In this document: positions 46,663 to 54,474 of the stretch, in pieces
Position numbering within the stretch: position 1 is the first letter of the stretch
Layout: the number at the start of each line of letters is the position of its first letter
Assembly (NCBI RefSeq): GCF_000426525.1
Contig: NZ_AUFN01000017.1
Span: 1 to 64,000, forward strand
Length of the DNA stretch: 64,000 nt
Direction: 5' to 3'
Source of the DNA: Nocardioides alkalitolerans DSM 16699
GTDB taxonomy: Bacteria; Actinomycetota; Actinomycetes; Propionibacteriales; Nocardioidaceae
Notes under the pieces: model-generated
The model's database searches: none
What the model was told of the DNA's origin: nothing
Seen by the model: the letters and a program-made list of their open reading frames with translations, nothing else
Made by a program: the position numbers and the translations under genes

Positions 46663-47166
46663 GTGACCGACGCCCCCGTGCCCGACGCCCCCGTGCGCCT
46701 GACCCACGTCGACGAGCGCGGCGCCGCCCGCATGGTCGACGTCTCCGAGAAGGCCGTCACCGCGCGGTCGGCGACCGCCACCGGCCGGGTGCTCGTCTCC
46801 GCCGAGGTGGTGGGGCTGCTGCGCGGCGAGGGCGTGCCGAAGGGCGACGCGCTGGCCGTGGCCCGCATCGCCGGGATCATGGCGGCCAAGCAGACGCCCG
46901 CGCTCGTGCCGCTGTGCCACCCGCTCGGCATCTCCGGGGTCGAGGTCGATCTCGAGGTCGTCGACGAGCCGGAGCCCGCCGTGGTCATCACCGCCACCGT
47001 GCGCACCGCCGACCGCACCGGCGTCGAGATGGAGGCGCTGACCTCGGTCTCCGTCGCCGCCCTCACCGTGATCGACATGGTGAAGGCCGTCGACAAGCGC
47101 GCGACGATCACCGACGTACGCGTCGAGGCGAAGAGCGGTGGGCGCTCGGGGGACTGGACGCGATGA
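46663..47166 (+). CDS. moaC: Cyclic pyranopterin monophosphate synthase
   Basis: The 167-residue protein starts at GTG after AGAGGA. It has RMVDVSEKAVTAR, KGDALAVARIAGIMAAKQT, LCHPLGISGVEVDLEV and GVEMEALTSVSVAALTVIDM, all MoaC signatures. It acts with MoaA, which is not in the window. Confidence 0.95.
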   Translation: MTDAPVPDAPVRLTHVDERGAARMVDVSEKAVTARSATATGRVLVSAEVVGLLRGEGVPKGDALAVARIAGIMAAKQTPALVPLCHPLGISGVEVDLEVVDEPEPAVVITATVRTADRTGVEMEALTSVSVAALTVIDMVKAVDKRATITDVRVEAKSGGRSGDWTR

Positions 47167-47687
47167 GCGCCGCCCCCTCCCCCGAGGGGCAGGCCGTCCT
47201 GCCCGCCGCCGTGGTCGTGGCCTCGAACCGCGCCGCCGCCGGGGTGTACGACGACACCACCGGCCCGCTCATCGTCGCCGCCCTGCGGGAGTGGGGCTTC
47301 GACCCGGGCGAGCCCGACGTCGTGCCGGACGGGCAGCCCGTCGGGGAGGCGATCGTCCGGGCGGTGGCCCTCGGCGCCCGCGTCGTGCTCACCACGGGCG
47401 GCACCGGGCTCACGCCGACCGACCGCACTCCCGAGGTCACCGCGCCCCTGCTCGACCGGCAGGTGCCGGGCATCGCCGAGGCGATCCGCGCCGCGGGCGT
47501 GGCGAAGGGGATCCCCACCGCCGTGCTCTCGCGGGGTCTCGCCGGGGTGGCCGGCCAGTGTCTCGTCGTGAACCTGCCGGGCTCGCGCGGCGGCGTGAAG
47601 GACGCGCTGGCGGTGCTCGCCCCCGTGGTGCGCCACGCCGTGGAGCAGATCGTCGGCAGCGACCACGCGCGCGGGTCCGGCGACTGA
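47163..47687 (+). CDS. mog: Molybdopterin adenylyltransferase-like (MogA/MoaB)
   Basis: The 174-residue protein has VVVASNRAAAGVYDDTTG, LTTGGTGLTPTDRTPE and NLPGSRGGVKDAL, the MogA/MoaB core. It adenylates molybdopterin before MoeA. The ATG overlaps the moaC stop. Confidence 0.9.
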   Translation: MSAAPSPEGQAVLPAAVVVASNRAAAGVYDDTTGPLIVAALREWGFDPGEPDVVPDGQPVGEAIVRAVALGARVVLTTGGTGLTPTDRTPEVTAPLLDRQVPGIAEAIRAAGVAKGIPTAVLSRGLAGVAGQCLVVNLPGSRGGVKDALAVLAPVVRHAVEQIVGSDHARGSGD

Positions 47688-47707
47688 GCGTGGGGCGTGC
47701 GGACGGC

Positions 47708-48325
47708 ATGCGGTGGGGACACGCGGCGGCCTGGCCGGCCCGGCTGGTCGACCCCGACCCCACGACGCGGCTCGTGCTGCGGCCGATGGCGGTGCGCGAC
47801 GCCCAGGAGTGGATGGACGTGCGCACCCGCAACGCCGACTGGCTCCGCCCCTGGGACGCGACCGCCCCGCCCGGCGCGGAGGTCGACGGCCCGGCGACGC
47901 TGAAGCGCGTCGTACGACGCCTGCTGCGCGCCGCAGACCACGGCGAGGCCATGCCGTTCGTGATCGAGGTCGGGGGCGAGTTCGCCGGCCAGGTGACCGT
48001 GAACAGCGTGGTGCGCGGGTCGGCGCAGTCGGCGTCGATCGGCTACTGGATCGACCAGCGCTTCGCCGGACGCGGCCTCATGGCCCGCTCCGTCGCCCTC
48101 GCGATCGACCACTGCTTCGGGCCGGGCCGGCTGCACCGCATCGAGATCGGCATCCGCCCCGAGAACAGCAACTCGCTGCGGGTCGTGGAGAAGCTGCAGA
48201 TGGCGGAGTACGGCTACGCGCCCCGTTATCTCCACATCTCCGGAGCCTGGCGCGACCACCGGCTGTACGCCGTCACTGTCGAGGAGGTCGGCCCCGGCGG
48301 GATGCTGGGCCGGCTCTCGCGCTGA
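47708..48325 (+). CDS. GNAT acetyltransferase (RimJ-like)
   Basis: The 205-residue protein has TTRLVLRPMAVRDAQEW, the acetyl-CoA loop IGYWIDQRFAGRGLMARSVAL and PENSNSLRVVEKL, matching the RimJ/RimL N-acetyltransferase group. It follows the moeA block as in mycobacteria. GTG 47690 is an alternative start. Confidence 0.85.
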   Translation: MRWGHAAAWPARLVDPDPTTRLVLRPMAVRDAQEWMDVRTRNADWLRPWDATAPPGAEVDGPATLKRVVRRLLRAADHGEAMPFVIEVGGEFAGQVTVNSVVRGSAQSASIGYWIDQRFAGRGLMARSVALAIDHCFGPGRLHRIEIGIRPENSNSLRVVEKLQMAEYGYAPRYLHISGAWRDHRLYAVTVEEVGPGGMLGRLSR

Positions 48326-48417
48326 GCGTGCCGAGCTGTCGCGTCTGCACGCTCGGATGGCGCCGACCTGTCGCGTCTGCACGGTGCCGAGCCGGCAGTT
48401 CTGCAGCGCTCGCACCG

Positions 48418-48458
48418 GTGCGGACCAGCGCCCGCGGATTCCGGCGGCCGGAGTCCGC
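48418..48458. repeat. 41-base hairpin repeat, copy 1
   Basis: Identical over 41 bases to 48500-48540. Its ends GCGGAC and GTCCGC pair, and an inner GGATTCCGG/CCGGAGTCC pairs with one mismatch. Confidence 0.9.
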
Positions 48459-48499
48459 GCCCCATCCACGCCGTGCGGCAGGTGCCGGCGCGCTGCTGC

Positions 48500-48540
48500 G
48501 TGCGGACCAGCGCCCGCGGATTCCGGCGGCCGGAGTCCGC
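48500..48540. repeat. 41-base hairpin repeat, copy 2
   Basis: Exact copy of 48418-48458, 82 bases downstream. Perfect conservation in a non-coding gap suggests recent duplication or selection. Confidence 0.9.
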
Positions 48541-48750
48541 ACCCGCCGCCCCTCGCGACGCCCGACCCGCGCAGAGCCGACAGCTCGGCGCTCCCCGACC
48601 GTGCAGACGCGACAGCTCGGCGCTCGCCGGCGGTGCAGACCCGACAACTCGCCACCCCGCACCCCCGAATCACACGAGTCACAGAAGTGAACGCCCGACA
48701 CACCCCTGACCTGCGCGTTCCGCATGCCGGGCGCTCCTAGGCTCGCGTTC

Positions 48751-49623
48751 GTGGATCTGAGCGGTGTCATCTTCGTGGCCGTCGCCATCGCATGGGCGGC
48801 GTACCTCATCCCCAAGGCGCTCAAGCACCACGACGAGGCGGTCGAGACGCGGTCCGTGGACCGGTTCTCCTCCACGTTGCGCGTGCTGGTGCGTCGCGGT
48901 GGCGCGCCCGAGGGCGGTGCGGCCGACGCGGTCGCGACCCTCGGTGCGCCCGCGACCGTCGACGTGCCCGTAGCTGCGCCCACCCCTGCGCAGCTCCGGG
49001 CCCGTCGCGCCGCCGCCCACCGGGCCATGCAGCGTCGCCGCCGCGTGCTCTCGGTCGTCGGCGGGCTCAACGTGCTCGGCGTCCTGCTGGCCGCCTTCGG
49101 CGTCATGCCGTGGGCGTACGTCGCCGCGCCCGTCGCGCTCCTCGTCACCTGGCTCGTCACCTGCCGCGTGATGGTCAAGGGCGAGCGTGCGGCGCTGGTG
49201 CGCCCGGTCGCGGTCCCCGCTCCCGCGACGAAGCGCCGCGACGAGCCCATCAACGCGGCCAGCCCGGAGGAGGACATCACCGTCCCCGCCGGCGAGATCG
49301 ACCACGAGGGCCTGCTCGCCGTCACCGCCTCGGCCGACACCTCGGTCATCACGGCCGTCGACGCCGAGCTGCTCGACGTGCGCACCATCAAGGACGACCG
49401 CGACCCCGCGACCCTCTGGAACCCCGTCGACGTGCCGCTCCCGACGTACGTCGGCAAGGACCACGCCGCCGCCCGCGAGCTGCCCGCCTTCGACTTCGAC
49501 GACACCGGCGTCTGGACCTCGGGCCGCGACGAGAGTGACAGCGACCTGGTGCGCCGCACCGCTGCCAGCCGCGACGAGCGCGACTCCGGCGAGGGCGAGG
49601 CGCGCCGCGTGGTCGGTCACTGA
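48751..49623 (+). CDS. sepX: SepX/GlpR-family divisome protein
   Basis: The 290-residue protein begins DLSGVIFVAVAIAWAAYLIP with KALKHHDEAVETRSVDRFS, the hallmark of SepX/GlpR. Two more hydrophobic segments lie at about 95-130. A charged disordered C-terminus follows with LWNPVDVPLPTYVGKDHA. SepX acts in septum formation in streptomycetes. GTG 48751 is the start; a longer ATG-initiated frame lies in the repeat region edge. Confidence 0.9.
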   Translation: MDLSGVIFVAVAIAWAAYLIPKALKHHDEAVETRSVDRFSSTLRVLVRRGGAPEGGAADAVATLGAPATVDVPVAAPTPAQLRARRAAAHRAMQRRRRVLSVVGGLNVLGVLLAAFGVMPWAYVAAPVALLVTWLVTCRVMVKGERAALVRPVAVPAPATKRRDEPINAASPEEDITVPAGEIDHEGLLAVTASADTSVITAVDAELLDVRTIKDDRDPATLWNPVDVPLPTYVGKDHAAARELPAFDFDDTGVWTSGRDESDSDLVRRTAASRDERDSGEGEARRVVGH

Positions 49624-49708
49624 TCCCGTACGGCGCACGCCGGGTCGGATTCGGCCCGGACCGCGGGTGGTGCTAACGTTTCTCCGCGCGTCATCATGAC
49701 GACGCACT

Positions 49709-49784
<76 letters not shown>

Positions 49785-49791
49785 GCAGTCG

Positions 49792-49817
49792 AAGCCGGGC
49801 CCTCAGGGCCCGGCTTT
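49792..49817 (+). terminator. Terminator after tRNA-Ala
   Basis: A perfect 11-bp stem (AAGCCGGGCCC with GGGCCCGGCTT, loop TCA) followed by a T lies 7 bases past the CCA end. Confidence 0.85.
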
Positions 49818-49962
49818 CGTCGTCTCCGGGACGCCGGCGCCCGGCGTGACGAGCGAGACGCCCCGATCGCTCGGGTGCCCGGGCCCCGGGTGGCACTGTG
49901 GGGAGGGCCGACCCTCCGCCGGGCCGACGCGACCGCCGTCCGCACCACCCCGAGGAGCACCC

Positions 49963-51693
49963 ATGGCCACCATCGCCGACGAGATCGTCCGGATCGTCCA
50001 CGACGCGGGGGTCCGTCGCATCTACGGCCTGCCGGGTGACTCGCTCAACGGGCTGACCGACGCGATCCGCCGCGCCGACGACGTCGCCTGGACCCACGTG
50101 CGCCACGAGGAGGCCGCCGCGTTCGCCGCCTCCGCCGAGGCCGCGATCACGGGCGAGCTGGCCGTGTGCGCCGGCAGCTGCGGGCCCGGCAACCTGCACC
50201 TGATCAACGGCCTGTACGACGCCAACCGCAGCCGCGTGCCGGTGCTGGCGATCGCCGCGCAGATCCCCGGCTCGGAGGTCGGCACGACGTACTTCCAGGA
50301 GACGCACCCCCAGGAGCTCTTCCGCGAGTGCAGCGTCTACAGCGAGCTCGTCAGCACCGTCGAGCAGCTGCCGCGCGTGCTCGAGATCGCGATGCGCGAG
50401 GCCGTCGAGCGCCGGGGCGTCGCGGTCGTGGCCATCCCGGGCGAGATCCTGCTCGAGAAGGCGACGAAGGCGCGGACGTCCGCGCCGATCCGCACCCTCG
50501 ACCGCGTCGTGCGGCCCGCCGACGCCGACCTCCGCCGTACCGCCGAGCTGCTCAACGCCGCCGAGCGCGTCACCATCCTCGGGGGCGCCGGCGTCGAGGG
50601 TGCCCACGACCAGCTGCTCGCGCTCGCCGGACGGCTCCAGGCGCCCGTCGTGCACGCGCTGCGCGGCAAGGAGCACATCGAGTACGACAACCCCTACGAC
50701 GTCGGCATGACCGGGCTGCTCGGCTTCTCGTCGGGCTACCGGGCCATGGAGAGCTGCGACGTGCTGCTCATGCTCGGCACCGACCTGCCCTACCAGCAGT
50801 TCTATCCCTCGGACGCGAAGATCGTGCAGGTCGACATCCGCGGCGAGCAGATCGGGCGGCGCACGCCGGTCGACATCGGTCTCGTGGGCAGCGTCGCCGA
50901 CACCATCCCCGCGCTGCTGCCGCTGCTCGAGCAGAAGGGCTCGGCGCACCTCGACGACGCGGTCGCCCACTACAAGAAGGCCCGCCACGGCCTCGACGCC
51001 CTCGCCGACGACGACCGCGGCCGCACGCCGATCCACCCGCAGTACCTCACCCGCCTCGTCGACGAGCTCGCCGCCGACGACGCCGTCTTCATCCCCGACG
51101 TCGGCTCGCCGGTCGTGTGGGCCGCGCGCTACCTGACGATGAACGGCCGCCGCCGCCTCATCGGCTCGTTCTCCCACGGCACGATGGCCAACGCCGTGCC
51201 GCACGCCATCGGCGCCCAGTCGGCGCAGCCGGGCCGCCAGGTGGTCGCGCTCTCCGGTGACGGCGGGCTCGCGATGCTGCTGGGCGAGCTGCTCACGCTG
51301 CGACAGAACGGGCTGCCGGTGAAGATCGTCGTCTACAACAACTCGTCGCTGAACTTCGTCGAGCTGGAGATGAAGGCCGCCGGCATCGTCAACTACGGCA
51401 CCGCGCTCGACAACCCCGACTTCGCCGCCGTCGCCGAGGCCATGGGCATCAAGGGCATCCGGGTCGAGAAGCCCGGCGACGTGGAGGGTGCGCTGCGGAC
51501 GGCGTTCGCCCACGACGGGCCCGCCCTCGTCGACGTCGTCACCGCCCCGCAGGAGCTCTCCGTGCCGCCGAAGATCACGGCCGCCCAGGTGAAGGGCTTC
51601 TCGCTCTACGCGCTCAAGACCGTGATGTCCGGCAAGGGCGACGAGCTCGTCGACCTCGCCGAGACGAACCTGCTGCGGCGCATCTTCGACTGA
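49963..51693 (+). CDS. poxB: Thiamine-diphosphate enzyme, pyruvate:quinone oxidoreductase-like (PoxB)
   Basis: The 576-residue protein has the N-terminal catalytic Glu region HVRHEEAAAFAASAEA, a central FAD-type domain, and the TPP/metal motif SGDGGLAMLLGEL ending in NN (GDG-x-NN). Overall order matches PoxB, which oxidises pyruvate to acetate and passes electrons to quinone. The last residues (SLYALKTVMSGKGDELVDLA) fit the membrane-activation tail. CGAGGAG precedes ATG. Confidence 0.88.
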   Translation: MATIADEIVRIVHDAGVRRIYGLPGDSLNGLTDAIRRADDVAWTHVRHEEAAAFAASAEAAITGELAVCAGSCGPGNLHLINGLYDANRSRVPVLAIAAQIPGSEVGTTYFQETHPQELFRECSVYSELVSTVEQLPRVLEIAMREAVERRGVAVVAIPGEILLEKATKARTSAPIRTLDRVVRPADADLRRTAELLNAAERVTILGGAGVEGAHDQLLALAGRLQAPVVHALRGKEHIEYDNPYDVGMTGLLGFSSGYRAMESCDVLLMLGTDLPYQQFYPSDAKIVQVDIRGEQIGRRTPVDIGLVGSVADTIPALLPLLEQKGSAHLDDAVAHYKKARHGLDALADDDRGRTPIHPQYLTRLVDELAADDAVFIPDVGSPVVWAARYLTMNGRRRLIGSFSHGTMANAVPHAIGAQSAQPGRQVVALSGDGGLAMLLGELLTLRQNGLPVKIVVYNNSSLNFVELEMKAAGIVNYGTALDNPDFAAVAEAMGIKGIRVEKPGDVEGALRTAFAHDGPALVDVVTAPQELSVPPKITAAQVKGFSLYALKTVMSGKGDELVDLAETNLLRRIFD

Positions 51694-51757
51694 GGGTCCT
51701 AGCCTCACGCCGTACGGCGCGGGGCCGGCGCCGGTCGGCGCTGGTCGGAGCCGGTCG

Positions 51758-51810
51758 GCGCAGTGCGTCCCATTGGTGCCACCTGGTGACACCGATGGGA
51801 CACGCTGCGC
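51758..51810. terminator. Long imperfect hairpin between poxB and fprB genes
   Basis: GCGCAGTGCGTCCCAT and ATGGGACACGCTGCGC pair with a small internal mismatch. The loop holds a second hairpin GGTG/CACC. The two genes converge, so it is probably a bidirectional terminator. Just before it, at 51728-51760, are tandem copies related to GGTCGGCGC. Confidence 0.65.
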
Positions 51811-51869
51811 GCAGTCTCGCCGCTCGAGCGGCGAAACCGCCGCCCGTCCCCGCCCGACCCCCGCCGCCC

Positions 51870-53558
51870 TCAGGCCTTCGCGGCCTCGACGACGGCGCGC
51901 GCGGCGGAGATGTCGGTGATCTTGATGCGGGGGCGCTTGGCGTCCTTGCCGCTCTTCTTCTCGTGGGTGTCGATGGCGCGCCACCCCTTCACGTCGACGG
52001 CGTCGGGCAGCAGCGTGTCGAGGTCGTCGGGGGTGGCCGGGGCGGGGAGCGTGCCGGCGGTGAAGTCGTCGAGCAGGCCGGCCACCGTCTCCTCGGCGCA
52101 GAGCTTGTTGGTGCCGATGACGCCGGACGGTCCGCGCTTGATCCAGCCGGCGACGTACGTCTGCGCGAACGCCTCGCCGGTGGCGGGGTCGGTCACGCGC
52201 CCGCCGTCGTTGGGCAGCACGCCGCGGTCGGCGTCGAACGGCACGTCGGGCACGGCGTCGCCGCGGTAGCCCACCGAGCGCAGCACCAGCGAGGTCGCGA
52301 GGTCCTCGGTCTCGTCGGTGGCGCGGGCGACGATGCGACCGTCCTCCTCCACGAGCTCGGTGCGGGCCAGGCGCACGCCGGTGACCCCGGTGGTCTCGTC
52401 TCCGAGGATCTCCACGGGCGCGGAGAGGAAGCGCAGGGTGACCGTGCGGCCCCCGCCGTTCTCGCCCGCGATGTCGCCGACCTGCTCGAGCACGTCGATC
52501 TTGTACGCCGCCATCGAGGTGGCCTCGGGGGCGCCGACGCCGCGCGACGCGGCGAGCTCGTCGGCGTCGACGACGACCTCGATGCCGTCGGTGCCGGCCA
52601 GCCCGAGCAGCTCGGGGGTGGTGAAGGCCGCCTGCCCGGCGCCGCGGCGCCCCACGACGACGACCTCGGTGACGTTCGAGTCGCGGAGCACGTCGATGGC
52701 GTGGTCGGCGGTGTCGGTGCCGGCGACCCGCTCGGGGTCGGAGGCCAGGAGGCGAGCGACGTCGAGGGCGACGTTGCCGTTGCCGAGCACCACGACCCGG
52801 CCGTCGGTCACGTCGGAGAGGTCGAAGTCGCGGTCGGCGAAGTCGGGGTGCGCGTTGTACCAGCCCACGAACTCGGTCGCGGAGCGCGAGCCGGGGAGGT
52901 CCTCGCCGGGGATGCCGAGGCGGCGGTCGTGCAGGGCACCGACGGCGTACAGCACCGCGTGGTAGCGCTCGGCGAGCTGCGCGTGGGTGACGTCGGTGCC
53001 GACGGTGACGCCGGCGAAGAGCCGGAACCCCTTGCGGGCCATGATCGCGTTGAACGCGTCGCCCATGGCCTTGGTCGCCTGGTGGTCGGGCGCGACGCCG
53101 TACCGGACCAGCCCACCGGGGGTCAGCAGCCGCTCGAACATGTCGACCTCGACCGAGATGCCGCGCTGTCCGAGCAGCTCACCTGCTGCGTACGTCGCAG
53201 CCGGCCCCCCACCGACGATCGCGACGCGCAGCGTCTCGTCGGGCGCGCCGTCGAAGGAGCGCTTGGGCTTGCGGGGCACGACCTCGTCGTACTCCTTCTT
53301 CTCCGGGTCGGTGAAGTAGTGGGCGTTGATCTCCTCGTAGCGGGCGAACTCCTCGGGCAGGTCGTAGTCGGCGTGGATCGCCGAGACCGGGCAGGCGTCG
53401 AGGCAGGCGCCGCAGTCGATGCACCCGTCGGGGTCGATGTAGAGCATCTCCGCGGTCCGGTAGTCCGGCTCGTCGGGCGTGGGGTGGATGCAGTTGACCG
53501 GGCAGACCGGCACGCACGTGGCGTCGTTGCAGCAGTTCTGCGTGATGACGTGCGTCAA
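51870..53558 (-). CDS. Ferredoxin-NADP reductase with N-terminal 2[4Fe-4S] domain (FprB-like)
   Basis: A 562-residue protein. The ferredoxin domain (residues 1-70) has CCNDATCVPVCPVNCIHP and CIDCGACLDACPVSAI. This is followed by an adrenodoxin-reductase-type FAD/NADP enzyme with VAIVGGGPAATYAAGEL, GGLVRYGVAPDH, VLGNGNVALDVARLL and GVIGTNKLCAEETV. TTG 53558 (encoding THVITQNCC) is preferred over GTG 53603 because AAGGGG lies six bases before it and it matches the family N-terminus. It shuttles electrons between NADPH and ferredoxins. Confidence 0.9.
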   Translation of the reverse strand: MTHVITQNCCNDATCVPVCPVNCIHPTPDEPDYRTAEMLYIDPDGCIDCGACLDACPVSAIHADYDLPEEFARYEEINAHYFTDPEKKEYDEVVPRKPKRSFDGAPDETLRVAIVGGGPAATYAAGELLGQRGISVEVDMFERLLTPGGLVRYGVAPDHQATKAMGDAFNAIMARKGFRLFAGVTVGTDVTHAQLAERYHAVLYAVGALHDRRLGIPGEDLPGSRSATEFVGWYNAHPDFADRDFDLSDVTDGRVVVLGNGNVALDVARLLASDPERVAGTDTADHAIDVLRDSNVTEVVVVGRRGAGQAAFTTPELLGLAGTDGIEVVVDADELAASRGVGAPEATSMAAYKIDVLEQVGDIAGENGGGRTVTLRFLSAPVEILGDETTGVTGVRLARTELVEEDGRIVARATDETEDLATSLVLRSVGYRGDAVPDVPFDADRGVLPNDGGRVTDPATGEAFAQTYVAGWIKRGPSGVIGTNKLCAEETVAGLLDDFTAGTLPAPATPDDLDTLLPDAVDVKGWRAIDTHEKKSGKDAKRPRIKITDISAARAVVEAAKA

Positions 53559-53653
53559 CGGATGCCCCTTGCTCTCGGTGCGGTCGTGGTTGTGTCCCGG
53601 CACACACTAATTCATGAGCACAGTATGCATGGTTGACGGGCGAAGGATGCGGG

Positions 53654-54337
53654 TCAGTCCTCGACGGCGCCGAGGCGCTGCAGGTACGCGTCGCGAGAGG
53701 GGATCAGGTGCTGCGCGCAGAGCGTCGCGAGCGCGTCGGTGTCGCCGTCGCGGAGTGCGCGCAGCATCGCCCAGTGCTCGTCGCGGGCGCGCCGCAGGTG
53801 CTCGTGCGAGGTGACGAGCACCGAACGGATCGCGTAGGCCATCTGCGCGTGCCGACGCACGGCGTCGACGAGGAGCGCGTTCTCGGAGAGGCCGAAGAAC
53901 GTGTGGTGGAAACGCAGGTTGGCCCGGACCGCCGCCCGCGGGTCGTTGGCCTCGACCGCGTGGTCGTGCTGCTCCTGCACGGCGACGAGCTCGGCCAGCC
54001 GGTCCTCGCTCGCGGGGGTGGCGATGCTGCGGGCGCAGTGCACCTCGAGCAGCTCGCGCACGTCGTAGAGGTCGACGACCTCCTGGGCGCTCCAGGCGCG
54101 GACGAAGGCGCCGACGTTGGCCCGGCGCTCGACGGCGCCGCGGACCTCGAGCTCACGCAGCGCGCTGCGGGCCACGTGGCGCTTGACGTCGTACCGCGCG
54201 ATCAGCTCGTCCTCGGTGAGGCGCTCGCGGGGGTAGAGGCGACCGAGGGCGATCTCCTCCTCGACGGCCGCGGCGACCTGCTCGGAGCGGCCGGGCAGGG
54301 GCGACGTCTCGATGCGCTCGGCCGCCCGCTCCGACAT
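53654..54337 (-). CDS. GntR-family regulator (FCD subfamily)
   Basis: The 227-residue protein has an N-terminal HTH (RLTEDELIARYDVKRHVARSALRELEVRGAV, residues about 38-70) and an FCD effector domain (YDVRELLEVHCARSIA, NLRFHHTFFGLS, MLRALRDGD). AGAGGAAC precedes the ATG. It is divergent from the dehydratase gene, which it probably represses, with a sugar acid as ligand. Confidence 0.88.
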   Translation of the reverse strand: MSERAAERIETSPLPGRSEQVAAAVEEEIALGRLYPRERLTEDELIARYDVKRHVARSALRELEVRGAVERRANVGAFVRAWSAQEVVDLYDVRELLEVHCARSIATPASEDRLAELVAVQEQHDHAVEANDPRAAVRANLRFHHTFFGLSENALLVDAVRRHAQMAYAIRSVLVTSHEHLRRARDEHWAMLRALRDGDTDALATLCAQHLIPSRDAYLQRLGAVED

Positions 54338-54452
54338 GTCCCGTTCCTCTCGTCGCTGGCCACGCGCGGTGCCCGCGAGGCCGGCGACATCGTCGCACGA
54401 CGGTTGCGGGCGTCGGCTGCCTGTGATCTGATGCACATCGTTCTCGACAAGA

Positions 54453-54462
54453 TTATCAATAA
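54453..54462. promoter_or_regulatory. TTAT-CA-ATAA palindrome before the dehydratase gene
   Basis: An AT-rich palindrome in an otherwise GC-rich intergenic region, 12 bases upstream of the dehydratase ATG. It may combine a -10 element with a GntR operator. AAGGGCG follows as ribosome site. Confidence 0.4.
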
Positions 54463-54474
54463 CAAGGGCGATAA

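Larger units (their letters stand above)
48331..48652. repeat. Symmetric repeat region between rimJ-like gene and sepX
   Basis: A 20-base motif, CCGAGCTGTCGCGTCTGCAC, occurs forward at 48331-48350, 48363-48382 and, degenerate, 48387-48406. It occurs inverted at about 48570-48588, 48601-48620 and 48633-48652. Between these inverted arrays lie two direct copies of a 41-base hairpin unit. The rest of the gap to sepX (48653-48750) holds no supported feature. ORFs reading through it are GC-rich artefacts. Confidence 0.85.

Noticed and set aside
48331..48652. CRISPR array
   Set aside because: Copies are irregularly spaced, occur in both orientations, and no cas gene is near.
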